Part shown: in pieces, positions 35,601 to 47,600 of the stretch
How the letters are laid out: every line of letters begins with the position of its first letter
Numbering within the stretch: position 1 is the stretch's first letter
NCBI RefSeq assembly: GCF_932526225.1
Contig: NC_064034.1
Location: forward strand, 19,406,927-19,466,926
Length of the DNA: 60,000 nucleotides
Direction: 5' to 3'
From: Nematostella vectensis
Lineage: Eukaryota; Cnidaria; Anthozoa; Actiniaria; Edwardsiidae
Program-made: the position numbers and the translations under genes
The notes under the pieces: model-generated
What the model was told of the DNA's origin: nothing
Seen by the model: the letters and a program-made list of their open reading frames with translations, nothing else
Databases searched by the model: none

Positions 35601-38600
35601 TGACGAATAATGTTTATGGCCATAGTGGTAACATTCATGATGGTGATGAAGATGATGATGATGATGACAATGATTATGTTCATGGTGATTATGATATGGT
35701 TATGATGATAATGTTGTGATAAAATGGTGGTAATGACAACAATGTCATCATGAAATGCTGTTTATGATGATGATGTCATCATGAAATGGTGCCATTATAT
35801 GGTATTAAAGATGACAATAATTGCATTTAAGATGATTATGATCTGGTTAAAGTACTTATCTTTATTGTTTGTCCTCGCCTACACACACACCCAAAAGACA
35901 AAGACAGGAGAGCTGTTACGGCCTAGCCAATAACAGCGTTCTCCTTCAGCCTAACCAATAACAGTGGTCTCCTTCAGCCTAACCAATAACAGCGGTCTCC
36001 TTCATCCTAACCAATAACAGCGGTCTCCTTCAGCCTAACCAATAAAAGTGGTCTCCTTCAGGCTAACCAATTACAGCGGTCTCCTTCAGCCTAACCAATA
36101 ACAGTGGTCTCCTTCATCCTAGCCAATAACAGCGGTCTCCTTCAGCCTAACCAATAACAGCAGTCTCCCTCAGCCTGACCAATAACAGCGGTCTCCTTCA
36201 GCCTAACCAATTACAGCGGTCCCCTTGTATAGCTGTATGTATAGTTAACTTACCAAGTAGCAGATGGTTTTGACTGCATGATAGTGACTCCACCATTCAC
36301 TGGAGCAATGATGGACACGTTGCTAAGAGGACAGGGTGCCGACATGCATGACGAGTTGTACCTGTAGTCAATCCGTATGTTGGTGGTAGGTTGTTCACAT
36401 TTCCAGTAACTGCAAAGCTGAAGTGGTGTCGATTGTATACCTGATGTATGTACCTTAGAAAGAGAGAGAGAGATACAAATATCAGGGTTATTAAAAAACA
36501 TATATATCCAGGTTTAGATTTCAGCTTATAATTATGCAGTTTTATTTTTTAATGCAGCAGATATGCTATGCTTACCTCATATTTCATTATATCTATGTTA
36601 TAATATGCAGATGAAGTAGCCTCTAGCTGCTTTCGAAGGTGCTCAATAAGTGACGGCATGATGAATTTATAACTGACGATATCTCCACCACTCAACTGGC
36701 CCTCACTGTAAATAACAGTATGAGGAGGATTAGATGGATATAGCAACACATTACCAACCAAAAATAAGATACGGTAGTAAAAAATACACATTAGCTAGGG
36801 GTGTTGCAAGCAATCAAATGTCAGGGGATAATTGGGCTGGAAGAGATGGCAGCAACATCTATATGCCATGAGCATAAGCACCCACACAATAGGTTTATAC
36901 CTGAATATAAGTGATTAGTTTTGGAGGATTTGTGAGATCCATAACTTACTCCAGACCATTGGTGTATACCTGAATATAAATGATTTGTTTGGAAGGATCT
37001 GTAAGATCTATTAGCCTACCCCAGACTATAGGTGTTTACATACCTTAATATAAGTGATTTGTTTGGAAGGATTTGTTCTAATGATGATGTGCCCTTGATC
37101 TGGAATGTAAGCAGTGGGGAGGATTCTCTATTGCATAAGCGTGTGACCAAGCTTGCAGGGAACGACACTGTGATGTCTCCAGTCACCTTCACCATGCACC
37201 TGTAGCACAGATAGGCACAAGAACAGGTATAACAAATCAAGGTGAAGGGTGTTGCGATAACACACAAAGGGTTGGTCAAGGTGATGGGTGTTGCCATAAT
37301 ACACAAAGGGTTGCTCAAGGTGATGAGTGTTGTGATAACAGAGAAAGGGTTGCTCAAGGTGATGAGTGTTGTGATAACACAGAAAGGGTTGATCAAGGTG
37401 ATGGGTGTTGCCATAATACACAAAGGGTTGATCAAGGTGATGAGTGTAGTGATAACACAGAAAGGGTTGATCAAGGTGATGAGTGTTGCGATAATACACA
37501 AAGGGTTGATCAAGGTGATGGGTGTTGCGATAACACAGAAAGGGTTGATCAAGGTGATGGGTGTTGCCATAATACACAGAAAGGGTTGATCAAGGTGATG
37601 AGTGTTGTGATAACACATAAAGGGTTGATCAAGGTGTTGGGTGTTGTTATAACATACACAGGGTTAATCAAGGTGATGGGTGTTGCCATAATACACAAAG
37701 GGTTGATCAAGGTGTTGGGTGTTGTGATAACATACAAATGGTTGGTCAAGGTGATGGGTGTTGCCATAATACACAGAAAGGGTTGATCAAGGTGATGAGT
37801 GTTGTGATAACATACAAATGGTTGGTCAAGGTGATGGGTGTTGCCATAATACACAAAGGGTTAATCAAGGTGATGGGTGTTGCGATAATACACAAATGGT
37901 TGGTCAAGGTGATGAGTGTAGTGATAACACATAAAGGGTTAATCAAGGTGATGGGTGTTGCAATAATACACAAAGGGTTGATCAAGGTGATGAGTGTTGT
38001 TATAATACACAAAGGGTTGATCAAGGTGATGGGTGTTGCCATAACACACAAAGGGTTGATCAAGGTGATGGGTGTTGCCATAACATACAAATGGTTGATC
38101 AAGGTGATGGGTGTTGCCATAATACACAAAGGGTTAATCAAGGTGATGGTTGTTGTGATAACATACAAATGGTTGATCAAGGTGATGGGTGTTGCCATAA
38201 TACACAAAGGGTTGATCAAGGTGTTGGGTGTTGCCATAATACACAAAGGGTTGATCAAGGTGATGGGTGTTGCCATAATACACAAAGGGTTGATCAAGGT
38301 GATGGGTGTTGCCATAACACACAAAGGGTTGATCAAGGTGATGGGTGTTGCCATAATACACAAAGGGTTATTCAAGGTGATGGGTGTTGCCATAATACAC
38401 AAAGGGTTGATCAAGGTGATGGGTGTTGCCATAATACACAAAGGGTTGATCAAGGTGTTGGGTGTTGTTATAACATACACAGGGTTAATCAAGGTGATGG
38501 GTGTTGCCATAATACACAAAGGGTTAATCAAGGTGATGGTTGTTGTGATAACATACAAATGGTTGATCAAGGTGATGGGTGTTGCGATAATACACAAAGG

Positions 38601-41600
38601 GTTAATCAAGGTGATGGGTATTGCCATAATACACAAAGGGTTGATCAAGGTGATGAGTGTTGTGATAACACAGAAAGGGTTGATCAAGGTGATATCAAAT
38701 AAGACAAAGAAACCTGCAGGAACAAGAAACACCAATTGTAATGTGTTGTTCATGATTAATGCAGAGGAAAATTTAGTCTCTCTCACCCTTTCTGGTCGTT
38801 GCTTCTAAAGAATGCATTTACGGATTCTATAAAAGCAACCGCGATAGGGAAGCCTTCTTCTCTCCTCCCAGATGTCTTTATACTTGGCATGGCACCAACA
38901 GTCTTTGACCTGTGCAAGCCAGCAGCCTCCTCAGACCTACTGCTTGACTCTTCTGAGTTGAGTGACGTTGTTGTGGATGCCTTGGACATAGTCTTGACCT
39001 CGGTCTTAGGGGAAGAAGCATCCAGCAGAGGCATAGACCCCACATAACTGACTTTGGATGGAGTATTTGGGCTTTTGGGTGTTTCGTCTGAATCATTTGT
39101 GTTGTCTTGAGATGCAAAGCCCACCATTGACGAGAAAAGCTCTTGTGAGTATGACATGGAGTTCTGACTTGAGGAAGTTTGTGGCAAGGTGAAGCCTACT
39201 GGCTTTTTCTGGAATAGAAATGTGAGTGTGAAATAATTTGTTGGTTATTCATATTTTAGTTGGGATAGAGGAACACTTGTTTCTTTCTGATCAGTTAACA
39301 TGTGCTAACTGTGAAATATAAATTAACACCTGGTTGAAATGGTAAGTTTTAGGCCTCTGTGAAAACATTTCTGTATCATCACTGATGTTTCATGCATTAG
39401 CCCTTTAGATTTAACAGTAACGCAAACACTTATGTGAAACTACTCTGTTTTCACAGAGAGCTCAAACACACATTTGAACCTATGCTTTTATCCTACAGTT
39501 TGTCTGTAGTTTGTAGTTTGTCTGTAGTTGTCCGTCACATCAAATGTGCTGTTTGATACTTTGTCGGAAGGGACATACCTGGTCCCCACGAGGGCGTGGT
39601 CTTGCCACAGCCCCTCCCATAGAGGCAGTCCTCCCACCCTCTCCACCAGGAGGTGGCATCATCAGGAATGGCATTGTCTTGGAAGCGTCTTCACCTGTGC
39701 TGTTACGCTTCACCAAACCTGTATAACAGCACACAAGTCACCTGACTGGCACTGCCAGTTGAATTATTGGTTTTCTTACTGCTCTGATGAATTTTTCTCT
39801 GGGTTCTCCTGTCTTTTGGCCACATGATAAGTATTGTGGCTGCAAAAGGTTTCTTCTAAGCCTTTGAGTCAACATTGTGTTTGCATCTTTGTAATTTAGT
39901 ATATCAGTTACAAAAAGGTTGTTTACCTTACCAAATTAAATTATTTATTTATGTAGTTTTTAATCAATATTTTCCCTGATTTTTCCTTTTGACTTTATCT
40001 AACTATAACAATGCAAGAGTAATTTGTAACTATGTTATACCTAGATTGGCAGGCAGCTCTGGTAATGAGCCAGCTCCGCCCCTTTTGGCCGGCAACGGGG
40101 GTGGGGCCACAGACTCATCACTCTTGATGCTTGAGAGACTTGTCACACTTGTCTTCTTCGGTAACACTGGCGGAGTATCCACACCATTACTATTAGGTGT
40201 TGATGTATCTCCTGAAGCAGAAACAGCAATCAAATCACTATAAGATTAGAGAGAACGAGAAATAGCAATCAAATCACTATAAGATTAGAGAGAACGAGAA
40301 ATAGCAATAAAATCACTATCACATAGTGTAGTAGGCAACCTTGTTTTTCTACAGCTTTTCATACCACATACCTATTGTAAATGTCGCAAACCCTGCATGT
40401 GTTGGGCTGCCATCATTGAAAGCATTGAAATCTCCTGCCATCCCCTTGGTGCTAGCGTCACTATTAGCAGTGGACTGCATGCTGAGAGGAGACTTAAAGT
40501 TAGTGGATGACAGGCTTGATTCACTACTTGGGCTGGCAAGGGAAGGGGAGTTATGTCCAAAGTCAATATCCAACAGATCATCGCTTGATCTTGATCTGAA
40601 AACAAATTAATACACCAATCAATAACATGCTAATTTTTCAAAACAATTTCTTTCCTAGAAAAGCATTCCCTTGTTACCAGAGTCTCTGAGCTTCATCACC
40701 AAAGAGCCTTGTTATTCTTTCTCATGGCAAGGGGCGTAGCCAGGGGGTGGCCTAGGGCCCCCACCCCTTTTAGCAGCCCAAAATACTGTAAATGTATAAG
40801 AAATTATCTAAAATACAGGAGAAAATGCCTTGAAAGTCCCTTTGGAGCCCCCTCCTGTTAAAAATCCTGGCTACGCCGCTGATGCCTATTTAGTAGTGAA
40901 GTTTGGAGCCTCTGGTGCCTTGGGTAGGTAAAGCAAGGCATTCATTAGAGCTTACAGTTTGGTGGAGGAGACCTTAGCAGTAATATCACCAGATGTTCTT
41001 GCTCTTGATCTGAATGGTTCACTCACATTCAACCCTACGACGACAAAAAACATTTGATTGGTCAAGAGAAATATGGACCTATTTGCAGAAATGAAACAAA
41101 AATGATTTTGCACACTCATACCTGAAGAAGAACTTAAATTTTTCCTCTGCAAAAAGGCAGAAATTTGATAAATTATGAGCATTTGTAACGGGCAAATAAA
41201 TATTGCAAGGCACGATAAATATGCCCCACATGCAACAGACTTATAGAGGACAACAAGGGATACAAAGGGGAAAACACTTGCTCAACAGGTTTGCTAAACA
41301 GGTTTGCTTAACAGGTTTGCTAAACAGGTTTGCTCACCATGGATGCTGGGGAGGACAAACTTAGTGATCCTGTGATTTTCTTTATCTCATCCACAGAAGC
41401 AGTCGAGGACATGATATCATCCACAGGCTTGATGGTGACTTGGATTCTTCTTGGCTCATCGTCTGAAAAAGAAAGATTTTTTTATCAAAAACACCCTCCA
41501 GTTTCACATTAACTATAGCTTCAACAAAAACAATTATCCACCCAGGATAAGCTGGGGGGAGTGTGCAGTCATATGCACAATATGGAAAAGAGAAATATTT

Positions 41601-44600
41601 GACAATCCTTCAATACGAAATGACCCACTTTTAGGCTGCCATAAGGGGGGAAGGGGGGGGGGAGGCATAGACTCCCCTAGGTATACTCCTGCAGGGCTTA
41701 CGTTACCTTTTAGAGTAGGGGGTGAAAGTAATTTTATCTTTTTCGCCCAAATAAAACTTAAGTCGACTTTTTAAAAATAAAAGTAGCCGGCGCTTGGTGG
41801 AAAATGCTCCAGGTTGGCAGCATAGATTATTGTAAAACACACCTGAATCAGAGTCTGAGTCAGAATCTGAAGAGTTTCCTCCAGACTTTGCGCTTGAGAA
41901 TTGTCAAGGAAAAAATATTTCAAAATAAAGAACTTTCTTCTTAGTTTAGTGAACAACATATATGTTCTATAAACTTGGTTGGAAATCAAAAGGATATTTT
42001 CTGTGTCTGGGGGTCTGATGCGATATCCCTCTTCATCAACCTCAAAGCCAGCAGCAGCCTAAAGGGAGAAAGAGCAGAGTTTTTGAGTATCTAAAATTGA
42101 CATATAAAAACTAAAATCAGAGAGAACAAGGACAAAGAACAGATAAATATGTCAAAATGACATGCAAATATCATAATATCATAGAGAATAGGGCAACTCA
42201 CTGCCTCACTTCCTTCACTTGTTGGAGATTCACTGCAGAATAAAAAATACAAGATTATATTTAAGGCTTAGCTTACAGCATTCATTGATCACAATGTTAC
42301 ATTACAGTATTATTATATTATTACAATACACCAAAAACTGGAAATCGACTCTGCCAAATTTTCGTCTTTAATAATTTGGCAGAGTCGATTTCCAGTTTTT
42401 GGTGTATTGTATTCATTATTCTGGTACGAGATTGCGACAGTTTGGGCTTTTTGATTCTATTATATTATTACAGTTACAATAGCTACAATTGTACCCTGCA
42501 TTTGTTACCCTCATTATTGCTATGACATTATGTTATTGCTATTATAATTACAACTAATAACCATGCCCTTCATCATAAACGGTACATTTCATAGGCACTA
42601 TCATTATTTACTATTACTAACTTAATTTGAATATACAGCTCAGTAGTAACAAATGTGACCTCACGCGAAAACCGACCTAAGAGTTTTCTGTTATTTGGCC
42701 AAACTTGCGCCAGCGTTGCGGAATGCTCGTGGCTCGTAAATGGAAAGCTCGCACCCGAGTTGCGGAATGCTTGCGGGACACTAACGGAAAGCTTTGGCCT
42801 GCTTTGCGGAAGGCTCTCGGCTCGCGTCCCCGTCGCGGGTTAGCTCGGGGGACGAAAACGGCTCTAAGGTCAGTTTTTACAAAACACGTCATAAATAACT
42901 ACTTACATTGGTCCATTTTCATGGGGTTCTTGGTCCTGGCTCTGGTTCTGTCCTTTGTCCTTACTCTTCTTGCTTCTTTTCTTTTTCTTATCTTTCTTCT
43001 TTTTCTTGTGTGGCAATGGGAAGCTATGAACTGATGGCAACTTATTATTTATGCTTGGAGAGCTGTTTTCGGTGACTGCACTCTCCGGTTGAGCCACATA
43101 TTCTTCAAATGTAATAACTTCTGGAATGTTCATTCCTGTCCCTTTACTGCGCACAAACTGATCAAGCAGTTTTTCCACAGCCAAGGCTGCGACTTGCTCC
43201 CGAAATTCTGTATGAACCTGTAGAGAAAAGATAAACCACAAGTTTTATTAACTCACTGGATGCCAAATTACACACGGAAGCAACAATCTTTGTCAGGGAT
43301 CTGCATAGCTGTAAAGGCCCAGCTAAACTAGGAGACATGACTGTTTAGTGTGATATAAATGGCATAGTTTCCTAGTTTAGCCACATTTTAGTGTGCGTGA
43401 CATTTTAGTGTGCAGCAACAACAACAAAAAATTTTCTCTAACTGATGAGAAAAATTATCATTCCCTACAAAATGTGTAGTAGGAGACATGTAGCACACTA
43501 CACATGTTACCAAAAAATACGATTGAAACGTTGTAGAATACAATATCTAAGTCTCACTTTCTCCATAATCTCCCAGCCAGCCATGTGTGAGCCGATGTAT
43601 GTCTCCAGGTGACGACTTATAATCTGTAAGTGCTCCTCCTCAATCTGTTGAAATTTCTATAAACAGGTGAACACAAAGAGTTATTAGAATTCAGGTTTTT
43701 CTTAACTTCACTTTAATAAATAATTTACAGCCAACTTTTAGATACAGTAGTCAATGCCTACCATAATAAAGACATACACAAAAACAATTTACAAGGACAA
43801 TACAAAGGAGATTTATTTACAACAAGAAAGCATCTTTATATAAAAGCAAAATTTGTTGGCTGGGAAGTGATGGATCCTATGGCATAGTTTTTATGTAGTT
43901 TCCCCCCCTTAAAAATTCTGGATCTCTCACGCTTAAAATCAATAACTGATTATAGCTGTGTACAAAACACCACTACTGGACATTTACTTTTTTTTCTTAC
44001 TGTATGTGCATGGCAAACAAATTACTATATGGCTAAATCAATTATTTCAATTGATGGCAAAAATGTACTCACTCGACAAGTGTCCACCATCTTGTCATGA
44101 AAGTCATTTCTGATGATTTCCCTCTTCTCAACCAGTGCCTTGTATTCTTCAGCTACAGAACAGCATAAAAGCAATGATGGTTAATGCTTGTAGCTTATGA
44201 ATTAGCCCCAGTACAGCATGGAAAAGTGCTGATGGTTAATGCTTGTAGCTTATGAATTAGCCCCAGTACAGCATGGAAAAGTGCTGATGGTTAATGCTTG
44301 TAGCTTATGAATTAGCCCCAGTACAGCATGGAAAAGTGCTGATGGTTAATGCTTGTAGCTTATGAATTAGCCCCAGTACAGCATGGAAAAGTGCTGATGG
44401 TTAATGCTTGTAGCTTATGAATTAGCCCCAGTACAGCATGGAAAAGTGCTGATGGTTAATGCTTGTAGCTTATGAATTAGCCCCAGTACAGCATGGAAAA
44501 GTGCTGATGGTTAATGCTTGTAGCTTATGAATTAGCCCCAGTACAGCATGGAAAAGTGCTGATGGTTAATGCTTGTAGCTTATGAATTAGCCCCAGTACA

Positions 44601-47600
44601 GCATGGAAAAGTGCTGATGGTTAATGCTTGTAGCTTATGAATTAGCCCCAGTACAGCATGGAAAAGTGCTGATGGTTAATGCTTGTAGCTTATGAATTAG
44701 CCCCAGTACAGCATGGAAAGTGCTGATGGTTAATGCTTGTAGCTTATGAATTAGCCCCAGTACAGCATGGAAAGTGCTGATGGTTAATGCTTGTAGCTTG
44801 TGAACCAGCTACAGTACATCTTACATAGCAACGGTAGTAAATACCTGTGACACTTCATCATATGGACCACAACAAATAAGAGAGCCTAGACAACATTATT
44901 CAATAATATTTGTCATTGTCAATTACTTTTTCTGGCTAATTTGTAGTTATAACAGCAAGGCATACAACAGCATTTAGAGCACAAGAAAAAAAACAGTTCG
45001 AAGCAATAATAAAAACATACCTGCTTTTTTCATTTTTGCTTCAGCCTGAAAACAAATAAAGAATAAAGAAAATAAATGGTAAACTTAGTTTTACTGTTTA
45101 ATGGAACATTTCCACATTACTTTTCTTACTCATGGTTTCACAAGTTGTGCTGTAGAACAGGGCCCTGAAGGGGGAGTCAAAAACCTGTTTCCCGGTCATT
45201 ATTCTCGCAAAATCCTGGTGGCTATTCTTTTATACTGTAAACAGGGGAGGGGAGGCCTTAAAAAGAGCCTAAATTTAAAAGGGTTAGGAGTCTTAGGAAG
45301 TGACGTCCGCTGAGCAGTAAGGTTTGAAGTTTGATGCTGTTAAAAAGCTCTTAAAATGCGGTAAATTATATATATTAACAACATTTTCAGCATAAAAAAT
45401 AAGCGATTTAGAAAAAATTCCCTTACCGTTGCAGTATGTTAATTACCGTACCCGGTAGATAAATCCCAGCTCCCGTTTTACCCTCGCAAAAGAGTGGGTG
45501 TAACAAATGTACTATAGGTTATACCTTCTCTAACTCTTTGGTACTTGTTCCATCACGCTTGTTCCTTTCAAATTCCTGGCATCTTGCATAATATGTTTCT
45601 TTTGCCTAGAACATATTTGTCATATACAGTATATACAAAATAAAGAATCTAAAAACAAAATACAAGATTACGAAGGGCTATCAGTTAAAAGGTTAAATCC
45701 TTTTCAGCAGACAAAAATATCCAAGAAATGAAAAAAAAAATTCCATTCTTTTATAACTTTTACAATTATATTTATATTTTTTTCGGAGTGGGGATGAATT
45801 TAGTAAAAAGTTAGGGGGTGCTTTTTTTAGGCTCCTCTTGTGCTACCAGGATATCAGAGGTTTGTAGATTCACTACTTTATAGCTTGCAATGACACAGTG
45901 CAGCTTTCAGCCTTTGATATTTCTGCTATAACACCCCCCTCCCCTTCTTGCCAATGACACTACAAGACTGTAAAGAGATTAACAGGTGATTCCAAAATAT
46001 GCCCTAATCCCTACTTATTAAATCCACTGTGTATGAAAACTCTCATCATGCAAGTTGCAGAGAGAGTTACTACTCTCATCTGATCTGGTCATGTTTTTTA
46101 CCTTTGTCAAGGCTGCAGTCATTGTCTGTATCGTCTGAACAATCTCTGCAGTGGTTGTGAACTCATCTTTAGCCTTCAAGTTTAAAAGTGCTAATGTTAG
46201 ATCTTTATACATAACATCATAGGTGATAACATAATAACTCAGTTTAAAGCTTATTTCAAACAAATAGCATGTCTTTTGTTGCAACCCTGTTTTTAGTTGT
46301 AGTCTCAATACTTCCAACATTCCACTGGATAGCCTGTCACTTTACAGTAGAATTTAAGCCTTTTCAAATATAGATATATTTTCATTTTATTTAAGTCATT
46401 ACATGTATTTTGAGGCACTGTGGAATTTTCTTACTAGCTCTCAATATAAAGAAAGTTTACCTTATCTATAATAATTTTTTAAAAATGAAAAGTGTCAAAT
46501 CCAATGGACTTGGAAATGAAATAAACATTAAACTAGAATAATAGAATAGTTTGATCAACCATAGAAAAGCCAAGTCTAGCAAACACAATTCCATGAATGA
46601 TTATTCTTTAACATTTTATAATTTTATTCAAACTTGAATATGTCATAAGCATCATAATATGGGTAATAAAATAGCCAGACCAACCTTGAAAGGCTTAGTT
46701 TAGCAAGCACATTTCCATTAATAGAAATAAGCTTTGCAATACATTGCTTTAATCTAGAAGTGAAAACAATTCCCCATCATGGTTATGTTACACATGATTT
46801 AATACCTGCAATATTTTCCAATAAACTCCTTCACTGTTTATCCATTTAACACTAATGCTTCCAGATAATTGAGCTTACCGCTTTATGTCTCTCCTTTTGT
46901 TTATCCCCATATTCCTTGATTTCTTTCACAAGCTCTTGTAACCTGACAACTACCTGATGATGTGCATTCGACAGTTTCTCGGTTGCAACCCTCAAAACGC
47001 CCCATAATGGCTCAAATGTCCTGCAGAAAAGAAGGTCAATTGCTATAATAAAAAGAAAAGCGGCAATGACAAGAAAGATTTGGCCAGATAACTGACTCTC
47101 TAGCTCCATTCTTAGTTAATTTGTTATTCACAATGAAATAGTAATAAGAAGGATTTGCTGTTTGTGTATGGCAGCAAACCTGGCTTTCGTATTTTTAGAA
47201 TGTGGTTAGCCATACCACAATTGTGGTTAACCTCTATTACCCATCTAGAAGTTTAAATGCTGGTATAACTGCCGTAGGTTGAATAGATTAAAGGGCAGTT
47301 TAATAAGTGCTAGTAATAACAGGCCATTTGGAGTATAATAATAACATAATAATAACATATCCTTGGGACTTTGTTATCTCTAAGAACCACTATGAGAAAC
47401 TTAGCAGGCCACTCTGTCATCTCCTAGCCATTAAAAAAAAACACCCTTTTCAGTGAAACTTAGTAATCATAGGATTCTTATTCAATCAAACATTACTGTC
47501 TTTTTTTTGGGGAAAAAAAAGTCATTTTTCCTTTAATTGATGTAATAAAGAAAAACTAATATTAGGTTAATAAAATCAACAATATGGTACAAATGTGTAA

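Noticed and set aside
37738-38808. Long frames on both strands across the 39-bp array
   Set aside because: They are products of a 13-codon unit inside an FCHO intron, with no independent coding signal.
41771-41989. 72-codon minus-strand frame joining FCHO exons 12 and 13
   Set aside because: The middle (FFILKYFFLDN) is unlike FCHo linkers and the frame differs from the exon 13 reading that gives SDSDSDSDS. An intron between 41886 and 41974 fits the phase better, although its donor is weak.
44156-44830. CRISPR-like regular spacing
   Set aside because: The units are contiguous with no unique spacers, and the setting is a eukaryotic intron. The same applies to the other arrays.
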